Positions 1 through 8,691 of a stretch of DNA of 64,000 bases are shown one piece after another. The DNA lies in NCBI RefSeq assembly GCF_030244015.1, contig NZ_JASSYX010000002.1, forward strand, positions 744,001 through 808,000, in the 5' to 3' direction. Numbering within the stretch: the first letter of the stretch is position 1; each line of letters opens with the position of its first letter. The notes beneath the pieces were generated by a model that had not been told where the DNA came from, made no database searches, and saw only the letters and a program-made list of their open reading frames with translations. Position numbers and translations under genes: made by a program. Source of the stretch: Pedobacter ginsengisoli (GTDB lineage: Bacteria > Bacteroidota > Bacteroidia > Sphingobacteriales > Sphingobacteriaceae).

Positions 1-1
1 T

Positions 2-2059
2 GGAAATACACGCAACACGGCCGCACCTGAAGATATCAATCAGATTGATGATGTGCTGATCAATAACGGAACTGCGACAGGAACTGTAACTTATGTGATC
101 ACCCCGGTCAATGAAAACGGATGTTCCGGACAGCCGGTAACCGTATCGGTCTCTGTTAAATCCGCGCCGGTAATTACGAACAATAGCATTACAGGCAATC
201 AATCTGTTTGTGAAGGCACACCTTCAGCAGGATTAACAGGAACTTTACCTAGCGGCGGTGGCGGAGTATATACTTATCAGTGGCAATCCAGCCCGGATGG
301 CGTCACCTGGACAGACATCTCCGGGGCAACTGCTATAAATTATAATCCTGGCATAATAACACAAACTACTCAGTACCGAAGACTGGTCATATTGCCAAAT
401 TGTAATGGTACCCTGGAATTTCCCGGCAATACGGTTTCTGTTACTGTCAACTACAATGCAAAGGCAGAGTTCTCCCCTGTATCGGATAAGGGATGTGTTC
501 CTTTCAGGATAGATGCAGCGAACATTACAACCACGCCTTATCCTGATAGAAACGGCGTGTACACCTGGTATGTCAATGATGTTGAAATTGGTCAGGGCGT
601 TAGTTTTCCCGGTTACACAATCAGTAATGAGAACGAATCCGTAACCATCAAACTTCGGGTTACCAGCAGCAAAGGATGTGACCCGTCAGAAATGAGCCAT
701 ACATTTTCATCAGAGAGAAATATCGTCGCATCCTTTACCCAGGATAAAACTGAAGGCTGCGGTCCTCTGACCGTAAACTTTGTCAACAAATCCAACTTAC
801 TGGTCAATACGGCCTTTGCCTGGGACTTTGGCAATGGAACATCCTATGCGGTAAATCCTCCTCCGATCACATTCTTGCCGGACCCTACCGGGAAAGACAA
901 AACGTATACCATTACCCTTATCGCAACCAGCGATTGTGGCATATCCACTCCGTTCACTTCAACTGTACTGGTACAGGCACCAACGAAATCGATGTTCAAA
1001 CCGAGCAAAACAACAGGCTGCTCACCATTGATGGTCAATTTTATCAATACCTCTCCTGTGGCAGCCAATACGACCTACACCTACGAATTTGGCGATAATA
1101 AGGATACAACTGTAAACAACAGAAATCCAGTGTCGCATGTCTATACGGTAGCGGATACCGCTGAAAAATTTGTGGTAAAAATGACTACAAACGGACCTTG
1201 TGGTATTGATACAAGCAGTTACACCATCGTGGTGTCGCCAAGCACTACTGTGGCTGCACTAACGGTAAACGGGACAGATAAACGGGGTTGCGCACCTTTT
1301 ACAGTTCCTTTTTTCAACGCAAGCAGCGGAGGCGAAACATTTGTATATGATTTTGATGATGAGACTACGGCCACTACCATCACCCCACCGGAACGGGTCA
1401 TGCATACTTTCACCAAGCCGGGCATGTATACGGTGAAGCTTACTGCAATAGGATGTTCCAGTTCAACTGATACAGTTACTATTGAGGTTCTCGCCCAGCC
1501 CGAGGTTAGCTTTACGTCTAGAAGAAATGAAGACTGTACCTGTCTGGACGTGAAATTTACCAATACGAGTGTGGGCGGTGTCGCTTACCTGTGGGACTTT
1601 GGAGATGGAGTGACCTCCATAGAAGCCAACCCAAGTCACATTTATGCAGCAACAGGGGTCTATAATGTGAAACTTACCGCAACCAATCAAAACGGATGTA
1701 AAGATGTATCCGTAAATGAAGTAACGGTAACAGGTATTCCGGGTACGCTGTTTATGCCCAACTCCTTTATCCCCGATAGTCCAAATCCGGAACTTCGCTT
1801 GTTCAGAGCAAAGGGCTTCGGGCTAAAATCCTGGCGTTTCAGCATCTTCGATAAATGGGGCGAGATGCTCTGGGAAACAACAAGCCTTAATGACGGAAAA
1901 CCCGCCGAAGGATGGGACGGAACATTCAAAGGCGCACAGATGCCACAGGGCGTTTACTTCTGGAAAGCTGATGTACAGTTTCTCAATGGCACAGGGTGGC
2001 AGGGAATGTCCTATGGCGGCACACCAAAAAAAACAGGGATTGTTAATTTAATCAGGTAA
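2..2059 (+). CDS. PKD-repeat protein with T9SS type B (CHU_C) sorting domain, 5'-partial
   Basis: The reading frame is open to the left edge, so the N-terminus is missing; a GTG at 53 is only an internal codon. Visible are at least four PKD-like beta-sandwich repeats, each with the WDFG/YEFGD-type signature (WDFGNGT, YEFGDNK, YDFDDET, WDFGDGV) and a paired cysteine in most repeats (KGCxP, EGCGP, TGCSP, RGCAP). The last ~100 residues (from FMPNSFIPD to the end, with WGEMLWE and PQGVYFWKA) match the gliding-motility-associated C-terminal domain that directs export through the type IX system. It is a large surface or secreted adhesin-like protein. The next gene, 4 bp on, is a PorP/SprF protein, the usual partner of type B cargo. 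Substrate or ligand cannot be told. Confidence 0.88.
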   Translation, partial: GNTRNTAAPEDINQIDDVLINNGTATGTVTYVITPVNENGCSGQPVTVSVSVKSAPVITNNSITGNQSVCEGTPSAGLTGTLPSGGGGVYTYQWQSSPDGVTWTDISGATAINYNPGIITQTTQYRRLVILPNCNGTLEFPGNTVSVTVNYNAKAEFSPVSDKGCVPFRIDAANITTTPYPDRNGVYTWYVNDVEIGQGVSFPGYTISNENESVTIKLRVTSSKGCDPSEMSHTFSSERNIVASFTQDKTEGCGPLTVNFVNKSNLLVNTAFAWDFGNGTSYAVNPPPITFLPDPTGKDKTYTITLIATSDCGISTPFTSTVLVQAPTKSMFKPSKTTGCSPLMVNFINTSPVAANTTYTYEFGDNKDTTVNNRNPVSHVYTVADTAEKFVVKMTTNGPCGIDTSSYTIVVSPSTTVAALTVNGTDKRGCAPFTVPFFNASSGGETFVYDFDDETTATTITPPERVMHTFTKPGMYTVKLTAIGCSSSTDTVTIEVLAQPEVSFTSRRNEDCTCLDVKFTNTSVGGVAYLWDFGDGVTSIEANPSHIYAATGVYNVKLTATNQNGCKDVSVNEVTVTGIPGTLFMPNSFIPDSPNPELRLFRAKGFGLKSWRFSIFDKWGEMLWETTSLNDGKPAEGWDGTFKGAQMPQGVYFWKADVQFLNGTGWQGMSYGGTPKKTGIVNLIR

Positions 2060-2063
2060 AGAA

Positions 2064-3098
2064 ATGGGAAAGCTGAGGAGAATTTATTTAATATGTACAA
2101 TAACGATAATCTGGAATGCATCAGCCGTCATTGCACAAGACCACATCTACTCACAATTCTTCAACGCGCCGGTCTATTTAAATCCGGCCCTCACAGGGCA
2201 ATTTGAAGGAGACATCCGGATGAACCTGATCTACAGGAACCAATGGACCGGGCTCAGTGGAGACCTGTCTTATATCAGCGCTTCCGCGGATCTCAATATC
2301 CCCAAATTTGGGGGCGGAGTAGGGTTGCTGTTCACCAGAAGCAGTGAAGGACAGGCCTATCTCAATAAAAACAATATTGCCGCTACTTACTCTTATAGTG
2401 TTGGCGGCGATGACATTGTTGCTTCGTTTGGTATCCAGGCAGGCTTTACCAACAGAAGGGTTGACTGGAACAAGCTCGTGTTTTCAGACCAGATCGATAT
2501 GCGCCTGGGCTATATGCCAGGCAGTACATCATCCGCCCAGATCCCTGATGTTTCCAGTAAATTCTATTTCGATGCAGGCGGTGGGATCAATATTGTCTAC
2601 CATGACTTCATGATCGGTACAGCACTCCACCACATCAACAAGCCCGATGAATCGTTTACAGGCACACAGGCCAAATTACCCATGCGGCTGGTGGCAAATG
2701 CCAGCTACCGCTTACTGATCAGCGGCGGCTATAATTATAACCAGGATGACGGCGCGTACATTATCCCTTCAGTAGTCTATTACAAACAAGCAAGCGCCAG
2801 TTCCATAAGTGGCGGCTTTCAATTTAAATACAGAGGTATCAATACTGGTCTCTGGTACAGAACAAGCGGGGCCGGAAGTCCGGATGCCATAGTGGTCTCC
2901 CTGATCTTCGATATTTTTATGAACCGTGACAATGGAGAGAAACTGAGGCTGGGCATCAGCCACGATGCCACCACCTCGAGGATCAACTACACCAACACCA
3001 ATGGAACAACCGAGGCCAGTATTGGATATGAAAAGTATTTCCCAAACAGCTCAGGCTACAACAAATTTAATGGGCTGCGGTGTTATAATTTCTACTGA
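2064..3098 (+). CDS. PorP/SprF family type IX secretion membrane protein
   Basis: A 344-residue protein with a signal peptide (ends near VIAQ) followed at once by the family hallmark DHIYSQFFNAPVYLNPALTG and a Gly/aromatic-rich beta-barrel pattern to the C-terminus. PorP/SprF proteins sit in the outer membrane and help anchor or secrete T9SS proteins with type B CTDs such as the preceding gene. The two genes are separated by 4 bp and are surely co-transcribed. Length and start agree with the family. Known from family: each large CHU_C adhesin commonly has its own PorP/SprF. Inferred: this one serves the upstream PKD protein. Confidence 0.92.
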   Translation: MGKLRRIYLICTITIIWNASAVIAQDHIYSQFFNAPVYLNPALTGQFEGDIRMNLIYRNQWTGLSGDLSYISASADLNIPKFGGGVGLLFTRSSEGQAYLNKNNIAATYSYSVGGDDIVASFGIQAGFTNRRVDWNKLVFSDQIDMRLGYMPGSTSSAQIPDVSSKFYFDAGGGINIVYHDFMIGTALHHINKPDESFTGTQAKLPMRLVANASYRLLISGGYNYNQDDGAYIIPSVVYYKQASASSISGGFQFKYRGINTGLWYRTSGAGSPDAIVVSLIFDIFMNRDNGEKLRLGISHDATTSRINYTNTNGTTEASIGYEKYFPNSSGYNKFNGLRCYNFY

Positions 3099-3237
3099 CC
3101 ATTTAAATTGTTAGATGACATGTCGGAATCAAATGCCTGGCTTTATGCAAGTTGATCAAATCACAAACGCCTGATCCGGTTTACCGTAAACACAGACACC
3201 AAGCCGGCCAACCTTGCCTAAACCCTAACATCTGTTG

Positions 3238-3579
3238 TCACTTTTTTGCAGTAATGGCCCTGTATCCGGATTCCAGGATGGCCTTAAGCAATTCCCTATT
3301 GTAGTTGCCCACGTAAACTCCGATATAGGGATAATTTAGGAAATGCGCGTTGATAAAACAGCTTTCAGGATATTTCTCCAGGAATAGCTCCCTGCTTTCA
3401 AAATCCGTCCGCATTGCCAGCCATTCCCCACCTTCATGCAGCCGGCACAATAAATTTTTTTTGATCTTGACCGAAGGAGTATCGTAATGGGACAGACTGT
3501 CCGATGCATCAGGAAACTGAAGCGCTATTTCTCTTACAAGCGCAAAATCAGCAGGATTAAAATTGATTTCCTTGGCCAT
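3238..3579 (-). CDS. MmcQ/YjbR family protein
   Basis: About 113 residues from the ATG that gives MAKEINF; an in-frame ATG six codons upstream (3597) is possible but adds an unlikely YYLVA tail. The pattern FALVREIALQFPDASDSLSHYDTPSVKIKKN, read in parts as an FPD turn followed by a TPSVKI strand and later by RELFLEKYP and YIGVYVGN, is that of the MmcQ/YjbR (CyaY-like fold) family. No enzyme activity is established for the family; some members were described as DNA-binding on structural grounds. It is transcribed away from the ABC operon; nothing here ties it to neighbours. Confidence 0.8.
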   Translation of the reverse strand: MAKEINFNPADFALVREIALQFPDASDSLSHYDTPSVKIKKNLLCRLHEGGEWLAMRTDFESRELFLEKYPESCFINAHFLNYPYIGVYVGNYNRELLKAILESGYRAITAKK

Positions 3580-3612
3580 AGCGACAAGATAATACAAATA
3601 ATTCTAAAATAA

Positions 3613-3644
3613 TTTGGTGATTTCAATATTACATTATACTTTAG
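3613..3644 (+). promoter_or_regulatory. Promoter of the ytr-like ABC operon
   Basis: A TTTG at 3613-3616 and TActTTAG at 3637-3644 are 20 bp apart. This fits the Bacteroidota primary-sigma consensus (TTTG, 19-21 bp, TAnnTTTG) with one mismatch in the second element. The transcript would begin about at 3651, leaving a very short leader before the ATG at 3671. The -7 element runs into the left arm of the palindrome at 3641. Confidence 0.6.
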
Positions 3645-3668
3645 TGTATTAATAAACTAATACACTAA
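3641..3668. promoter_or_regulatory. Palindromic operator, probable GntR (YtrA-type) binding site
   Basis: TTAGTGTATTA (3641-3651) and TAATACACTAA (3658-3668) are perfect 11-bp inverted arms around a 6-bp spacer. The left arm covers the end of the -7 element and the right arm ends 2 bp before the ATG. A GntR regulator of the YtrA subfamily is the third gene of the operon, and such regulators normally repress their own operon through a palindrome at the promoter. Binding itself is inferred. Confidence 0.75.
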
Positions 3669-3670
3669 TC

Positions 3671-4498
3671 ATGATAGAAATAAAGAACCTGAATTTTGGA
3701 TACAGCAAAAAGAAGCTGCTCTTCAAAGATCTGAGCATGCAGCTCAAGGCAGGACACATTTATGGACTGCTGGGCAAGAACGGGGCCGGCAAGTCCAGTC
3801 TGTTAAAGAATATGGCCGGGCTGGTCTACGCCTTCAGCGGAAAAATCGACGTGATCGGATACAATCCGGCCAAAAGGCAACCAGCTTTGCTGAAAGAAAT
3901 CTGCTTCATCCCTGAGGAATTTTACCTGCCTTCGGTAAAGATCGATTCCTATGTGAAAGCCAATGCGGCATTTTATTCCAATTTTGACCACAATTATTTC
4001 GGCGACCTATTGGCCGAGTTTGATATTCCGGTTGACCAAAAACTGGTTAACATGAGTTACGGACAAAAGAAAAAGCTGATCATTGCCTTCGGTCTGGCTA
4101 CAAAGGCGCAGCTGATCATTATGGATGAGCCAACCAATGGACTGGACATACCATCAAAAGCACAGTTCCGCAAAATTATGGCTGCAGCATTGACTGATGA
4201 TCGCTGCATCATCATTTCCACACACCAGGTCCGGGACCTGGACAACCTGATCGATACCGTGATCATGCTGGATGAAAGCTGCGTAGCATTGAAGGCTTCA
4301 GTGGAAGAAATCACCAAGAAACTTTGTTTCAAACGCATCAAAGAGCTGGACGATACCGTGATCTATGCCGAACCTTCATTGTCCGGATACCATGCATTAA
4401 TGCCAAACTACCATGACGAAGACAGTAAACTCGATATGGAGCTGCTGTTTAACGCCGTACTTGCGGAAAAAATTAAAATAAAAGCAGCCTTTAATTAA
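3671..4498 (+). CDS. ABC transporter ATP-binding protein (YtrB-like)
   Basis: A 275-residue ATPase. Walker A GKNGAGKSS is near residue 36-44, the signature is the degenerate MSYGQKKK (Gly-Gln kept, LSGGQ otherwise changed), Walker B is IIMDEPTNGLD and the switch His is in STHQVRDL. The C-terminal ~70 residues beyond the nucleotide-binding domain are a short extension of the kind seen in exporters of the Ytr/bacitracin-resistance type. It would energise the membrane protein encoded 13 bp downstream. Regulated by the operator that abuts its start codon. Substrate unknown; Ytr-like systems in Firmicutes respond to cell-wall-active antibiotics, but that is only an analogy here. Confidence 0.9.
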   Translation: MIEIKNLNFGYSKKKLLFKDLSMQLKAGHIYGLLGKNGAGKSSLLKNMAGLVYAFSGKIDVIGYNPAKRQPALLKEICFIPEEFYLPSVKIDSYVKANAAFYSNFDHNYFGDLLAEFDIPVDQKLVNMSYGQKKKLIIAFGLATKAQLIIMDEPTNGLDIPSKAQFRKIMAAALTDDRCIIISTHQVRDLDNLIDTVIMLDESCVALKASVEEITKKLCFKRIKELDDTVIYAEPSLSGYHALMPNYHDEDSKLDMELLFNAVLAEKIKIKAAFN

Positions 4499-4511
4499 AA
4501 TCAGAACAAAC

Positions 4512-5276
4512 ATGAACAACACATTTGACATACAACGTTTTGGCCTGCTGCTAAAGCGAAAATGGCTGGAATTCGGGAAGATCTACCTGATTACACTTGC
4601 TGTGGTATTTGGGGTGATCCTGGCTGCCTATGCAATAGCCTTTTGGCCCGTATTTACCGGCCTGGAACCTTTTAATGAACGCAAGATATCTTTTAGAGTG
4701 CCTTTGTTCATAGGTCTGGGGTTTCTGTTCCTTACCGCAGTAGCGAGCAGTTATTTTGCGCACCTTGGTCAAAAACCTAAAACGATCATAGATTTGCTGA
4801 TTCCCGCTTCCACATTTGAGAAGTTTCTAGCCGGAGTTTTCTTTACAGGAATCCTAAGTACAATCAGCTATCTGCTGATCTTTTTCCTTACAGATGTAGT
4901 TTTTGTGGCCAACCTGCAAGATGCAGCCAGGGATAAAGTCTATTTTTTCAGCATCGTCCGGCACGGCCTTTATGCGCCTGTATACATCCTTCCTTTATTT
5001 GTAACCAGTATTTTTTTACTGGGCTCAGTGTATTTTGAGAAGTTTCACTACATCAAAACGGCACTTTCCGTAATGGTTTTTATAGGCGTGTGGATGGCAG
5101 TAGTCTTTAAATCAGGAGAACTGCTAACCAGGGGCAGACACGCAGTAGAAAATAATCCTATTGTGCATAGCGGAGACAAGAGTCCGCTCGAATGCATGCT
5201 GACTTTATTGCTGATCGTGCTGACTATCGTATTCTGGGTAATCACCTATTTACGCCTTAAAGAAAAAGAGGTTTAA
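4512..5276 (+). CDS. ABC transporter permease-like membrane protein
   Basis: A 254-residue protein with about six hydrophobic segments (roughly residues 24-48, 64-85, 104-130, 152-175, 182-199, 227-247) and a basic C-terminus. No named domain is recognised by eye, but six-helix proteins of this size between an ATPase and a YtrA-type GntR regulator are the membrane component of ABC-2-like exporters in Bacteroidota. Co-transcribed with the ATPase (13-bp gap) and with the regulator (18-bp gap). Confidence 0.75.
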   Translation: MNNTFDIQRFGLLLKRKWLEFGKIYLITLAVVFGVILAAYAIAFWPVFTGLEPFNERKISFRVPLFIGLGFLFLTAVASSYFAHLGQKPKTIIDLLIPASTFEKFLAGVFFTGILSTISYLLIFFLTDVVFVANLQDAARDKVYFFSIVRHGLYAPVYILPLFVTSIFLLGSVYFEKFHYIKTALSVMVFIGVWMAVVFKSGELLTRGRHAVENNPIVHSGDKSPLECMLTLLLIVLTIVFWVITYLRLKEKEV

Positions 5277-5294
5277 TTTTAAAATGGTATAGAT

Positions 5295-5669
5295 ATGGAA
5301 TTCAGAGACAATAAGGCAATATACCTTCAAATAGCAGAGTACGTCTGCGATCACATTTTGCTCGAAAAATGGAAGACCGATGAAAAGGTACCCTCCGTAA
5401 GAGAAATGGCAGTAGACCTCGAGGTCAATCCAAATACAGTGATGCGCACTTACGAACTGCTTCAAAACAAAAACATCATCAATAACAAAAGAGGAATTGG
5501 TTTTTTTGTGACCGAAAATGCGGTTGCCAATGTGAAAAGCTACCGGAGAGGGGAGTTTATGGACAATGAGCTGCCCTCGGTTTTCAGGAACATATACCTG
5601 CTCAACATCGGTTTCAATGAACTGGAAAACCGCTACAACACTTATGTTAAAGAAACTTTTAATGTTTAA
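5295..5669 (+). CDS. GntR family transcriptional regulator, YtrA subfamily
   Basis: 124 residues: an N-terminal winged helix-turn-helix (AIYLQIAEYVCDHI then VPSVREMAVDLEVNPNTVMR and YELLQNKNII) followed by only ~45 residues, without the large effector domain of FadR/HutC types. That size and layout define the YtrA subfamily, whose members repress the ABC transporter operon in which they lie. The gene is third in the operon, and the perfect 11-bp-arm palindrome at 3641-3668 is the obvious target. The inducing signal is unknown. Confidence 0.92.
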   Translation: MEFRDNKAIYLQIAEYVCDHILLEKWKTDEKVPSVREMAVDLEVNPNTVMRTYELLQNKNIINNKRGIGFFVTENAVANVKSYRRGEFMDNELPSVFRNIYLLNIGFNELENRYNTYVKETFNV

Positions 5670-5719
5670 GACAATGAACCCGAAAGGCTCCCATTTAACA
5701 AAATATAATAAATAAACAG

Positions 5720-6580
5720 ATGAAAACAAGTAATAAATTATTGATTGCCTTTGCAGCTGCGCTGATCCTGCTGCCTATTCTGGGCATAGCGATTGTTTCA
5801 GGGGTATATTATGAAAAGGAAAATACAACAGGCGGGGGCACAGAAATGGACACCTTTGGTCCTGTGCCCAAAGACATGCCGGCCATTGCTGTCAGTACCC
5901 CATTTGAGTCCGTAAATATAGAAGGAGCAGATCAGTTTTATCTGGCGGTCAGGCTCGTTCAGGCGGAAAAGACCGAAGTCAGGTACGCGGAAAATTTAAA
6001 AGGCCTGATTTCAACAACTGTTGACGCCAGCGGACAGTTGCAGATCGTGCTCAAAAAATCAGACAAACAACGGGACAACTATACAAGAATCTGGATTTAC
6101 GGCCCTGGAATTAAAAAACTGAATGTTGTAAATGGCAGAGGTTTGAACCTGAATGCGAAACAGGATTCCCTGCAGCTCAACCTGAGCAGCACAGGGTCGG
6201 GGCACTTCGATCCGGAGACCAATATTGGATGGTTAAGCGTCCGGACTGATAAAGTAGGAGAAATAAGTTTCAGAGAGACCGCCACCAAATCCGTAAACCT
6301 AGAGCTCAATGGGACCAATGTAAAGAGTGAGATGAGCTCATTTGACAACCTTTCCATCAATGCTGCCGGAAACGCCGAGATAGAGCTGAACGGCGGATAT
6401 GACGGGGTCCCGGAGAAATCGATTAAGCACCTGACCCTGAATACCCTTGGAAAGGCAAAAGTTAAGGTTTTTAACATGCAGATTGAACAGTGCTCAGGGC
6501 GCTTTTCAGATTCCACGCAAGTAGAAATGCCCGCGGTTAACATCAACCAGATGTACGCGCCGAAAAATAAAACCCTGTAA
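5720..6580 (+). CDS. GIN-domain (DUF2807-like) exported protein
   Basis: 286 residues. One N-terminal hydrophobic helix (LLIAFAAALILLPILGIAIV) is followed by a repetitive beta-rich region with the FESVNIEGADQFYLAVRLV start and stepwise strands (KKLNVVNGRGLNLNA, VNLELNGTNVKSEM, LSINAAGNAEIELNG, KHLTLNTLGKAKVKV) typical of the auto-transporter-adhesin-like head GIN domain. Location is periplasmic or surface, perhaps held by the uncleaved helix because no clear lipobox or signal peptidase site is seen. It follows the GntR gene by 50 bp and is probably part of the same operon, so it may be an envelope-stress companion of the exporter. Function unproven. Confidence 0.72.
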   Translation: MKTSNKLLIAFAAALILLPILGIAIVSGVYYEKENTTGGGTEMDTFGPVPKDMPAIAVSTPFESVNIEGADQFYLAVRLVQAEKTEVRYAENLKGLISTTVDASGQLQIVLKKSDKQRDNYTRIWIYGPGIKKLNVVNGRGLNLNAKQDSLQLNLSSTGSGHFDPETNIGWLSVRTDKVGEISFRETATKSVNLELNGTNVKSEMSSFDNLSINAAGNAEIELNGGYDGVPEKSIKHLTLNTLGKAKVKVFNMQIEQCSGRFSDSTQVEMPAVNINQMYAPKNKTL

Positions 6581-6606
6581 AATAAATGCCCCCAATCGCC
6601 ATCATC

Positions 6607-6644
6607 AAATGCCACCTTTGTTCAAGCAGCAGAGGTGGCATTTT
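6607..6644. terminator. Bidirectional terminator between the ABC operon and xylanase
   Basis: AAATGCCACCT (6607-6617) pairs perfectly with AGGTGGCATTT (6633-6643) around a 15-nt loop and is followed by T. It lies in the 77 bp between two convergent genes, with A/T ends that suit both strands. Confidence 0.82.
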
Positions 6645-6657
6645 GTCTGATCAGCAT

Positions 6658-7779
6658 TTATTTCCCGGTAATCGCTTGATAAACCGCTTCCTTCATCTGG
6701 TAATTCCTGTCAAACAAAAGCGGATAATTGCTCCTTCCCCTAACCGGAAAATTATTGAGCCATGATGCGCCGTCGGTCAGGCCCCAGAAAGTAACCCTGC
6801 CGACCATTTTCCTGTATTTGACAAATAAGCTGAAAATGGACTGGTAACGCTTTGCCAACTGCAACGTGACGCTATCAGGCAGTCCCTTTTTGAACGGATC
6901 ATATTTACTTTCGTAACCTTCACTGGCAGAGACCTCGGCGGTAATTTCTCTACCGGCTCTTGGCAATACATCAATATCCAGTTCCGTAAAATTGACATCC
7001 ACACCCAAAGGTTCAAAATCTGTCAGTATTTTTTCTATACTGGTTATATTCGGGAAGACCAGACTATAATGTCCCTGTTCACCAACGCCCTTGATTTTTA
7101 TATTTCTTGCCTGTAAACGTTTGATCAGCTTTAAAACACTGGCCCTTTTTGCCGGATTGTACAGGTTATAATCGTTGTAATACAACTCACAACCGGGATC
7201 AGCCTGTTGCGCAAATTCAAAAGCTTTTTCTATATAATCTTCACCAATGATCGTTTTCCATTTGGTTTCCCTGAAAGTGCCATTGTCATTAAATGCCTCG
7301 TTGACCACATCCCAGCCTTTTATCTTCCCCTTATACCGGCCTACCACCGTTTCAATATGGTCCTGCATCCTTTTGAGCAAAGCCTCCCTGCCGATTTGCA
7401 GGCCCTGGTCATCCTTGAAAATCCATTCCGGGCTTTGGCTGTGCCAGATCAGGGTATGGCCGATGGTGGCCATATGGTTTTTGACACCAAAATCCACATA
7501 CTGGTCTGCATAATCAAAGCGGTATATGCCCGGTCGGGGGTGCAAGGCCCCCCACTTCAGGTCATTTTCAGGGCTTATGCTGTTGAACTGCTCAACGATC
7601 AATTTTTGCGCCTTCACATTACTCCCGTCTGTATAATTTCTTCTGATGGCCACCCCCGTCAGGAAGTCCTTTTTGAAGTAGGCTTTAAGCGGAACCTGCT
7701 TTTTCTGAGCGAACGCAAGATCTGTAACCAGAAATAACAAGAGGAACAGGTGAAAGCGTGATATTGAATAGTGGTTCAT
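6658..7779 (-). CDS. Endo-1,4-beta-xylanase, GH10
   Basis: 373 residues with signal peptide (LFLLLFLVTDLAFAQ, cleavage near residue 25) and a single GH10 TIM barrel. The family landmarks are present in order: SPENDLKW (~70-76), HTLIWHSQSPEW (~108-119), WDVVNEAFND with the acid/base Glu at ~161, GEQGHY (~233-238), and FTELDIDV with the nucleophile Glu at ~266. It cuts internal beta-1,4-xylosidic bonds in xylan, in the periplasm or outside. No carbohydrate-binding module and no T9SS tail. No SusC/D pair is adjacent on its strand, so it looks like a stand-alone gene. Catalytic residues all kept; probably active. Confidence 0.95.
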   Translation of the reverse strand: MNHYSISRFHLFLLLFLVTDLAFAQKKQVPLKAYFKKDFLTGVAIRRNYTDGSNVKAQKLIVEQFNSISPENDLKWGALHPRPGIYRFDYADQYVDFGVKNHMATIGHTLIWHSQSPEWIFKDDQGLQIGREALLKRMQDHIETVVGRYKGKIKGWDVVNEAFNDNGTFRETKWKTIIGEDYIEKAFEFAQQADPGCELYYNDYNLYNPAKRASVLKLIKRLQARNIKIKGVGEQGHYSLVFPNITSIEKILTDFEPLGVDVNFTELDIDVLPRAGREITAEVSASEGYESKYDPFKKGLPDSVTLQLAKRYQSIFSLFVKYRKMVGRVTFWGLTDGASWLNNFPVRGRSNYPLLFDRNYQMKEAVYQAITGK

Positions 7780-7816
7780 ATATTGGACATCATCATTTAT
7801 AATTTACTAAGATAGC

Positions 7817-7845
7817 AAAACGGCAGATTTTCATCTGCCGTTTTT
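7817..7845 (-). terminator. Terminator downstream of the Spy-like gene
   Basis: AAAACGGCAGA and TCTGCCGTTTT form an 11-bp stem around a 6-nt loop (7828-7833). It stands between the small exported protein gene and the xylanase start, both on the minus strand, so the two are probably separate transcripts. Confidence 0.8.
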
Positions 7846-7895
7846 CATCACCCTCACTCATCACCCTATAATTAACCCTATATTAATTATACTTT

Positions 7896-8300
7896 TTATA
7901 CCTTTTCCGGTTCAGATTTTTTCCGGTTGCCTTTTTTGCCATGTTTTTTGAAAGACTCAGCCCTTTTGGCTTTTATCTCGTCATAGCTTTTGCGCTGGCC
8001 TTCATTTAAAACACTGCTGATCTGGACGTCCCTTTCCTCCATAGCGGCTTTCATTGCGGCCATATCAGGCTTCTGACCTTTTACATGTTTACCTTTGGCC
8101 TTCTTGATGCCATCCAGATTGATCGCATATATTTTCGTTTTTTGGTCAGCAGTCAGCGAAAGTTTTTTGTCCAGCGCATCGGTTGCATGCTGTGCCCTTT
8201 CTTCCGGGGTCTTGCGTGCTTTTTTAGTACTGTCCTGCTGCGCGAATGCCATAGTACCCATACTGATGAATAACATGGCGGTAAAAATCAATTTTCTCAT
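7896..8300 (-). CDS. Small exported Spy/CpxP-like (DUF4890-type) protein
   Basis: 134 residues with a signal peptide ending at AFAQ. The mature part is helical and highly charged: KTPEERAQHATDALDK, then LSLTADQKTKIYAINLDG, an LTxxQ-like motif, then AMEERDVQISSVLNEGQRKSYDE, and a Lys/Arg-rich tail (KKHGKKGNRKK). This arrangement resembles Spy/CpxP or DUF4890 periplasmic proteins, which act as chaperones or stress sensors in other phyla. Single gene with its own terminator. Role here is inferred only from this likeness. Confidence 0.72.
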   Translation of the reverse strand: MRKLIFTAMLFISMGTMAFAQQDSTKKARKTPEERAQHATDALDKKLSLTADQKTKIYAINLDGIKKAKGKHVKGQKPDMAAMKAAMEERDVQISSVLNEGQRKSYDEIKAKRAESFKKHGKKGNRKKSEPEKV

Positions 8301-8565
8301 TTTCGTTTCTTTACGTTGTTCTTAGTCATAGAGCTTCTATCCGGTAAATGGTTTAATCACCGGAATGTTAAGAAATGTTAAAAGAAAGAATTTGTACCTG
8401 CACAAAGGATATTGTACGTTTCTAAAGGATTTTAAAGTTCCTTACAAAATCATAATTTATACGAATGTAGTAAAACAAGATACTGTATTTATAAATACAT
8501 AAAGACAGCCCGGTTTTAAACCCTGCAGAAACTCCAGTGTAAGTCCATAGAAACACCACACCTTA

Positions 8566-8594
8566 TTAACCCTCGCTTAACCCTCCCTTAAGGG
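8566..8594. repeat. Tandem 11-mer running into a 10-bp palindrome
   Basis: TTAACCCTCGC (8566-8576) and TTAACCCTCCC (8577-8587) are adjacent and differ at one base. The second ends in CCCTTAAGGG (8585-8594), a perfect 10-bp palindrome. Confidence 0.6.
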
Positions 8595-8608
8595 TTGCTT
8601 CGGCCATA

Positions 8609-8664
8609 GACCTACCAACCCCTAAGCAGCCATTGACCAGGGGCTTATCAAGGACCTATCAACC
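8609..8664. repeat. 12-bp direct repeat pair
   Basis: GACCTACCAACC (8609-8620) and GACCTATCAACC (8653-8664), one mismatch, 44-bp period. Confidence 0.55.
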
Positions 8665-8691
8665 ATGAGCTTTAAGAGGACTTTGACACCT

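Noticed and set aside
3179..3191. GTTTAC-c-GTAAAC inverted repeat after the PorP/SprF gene
   Set aside because: Only 6-bp arms with a one-base centre, no T tract and no regulator linked to it.
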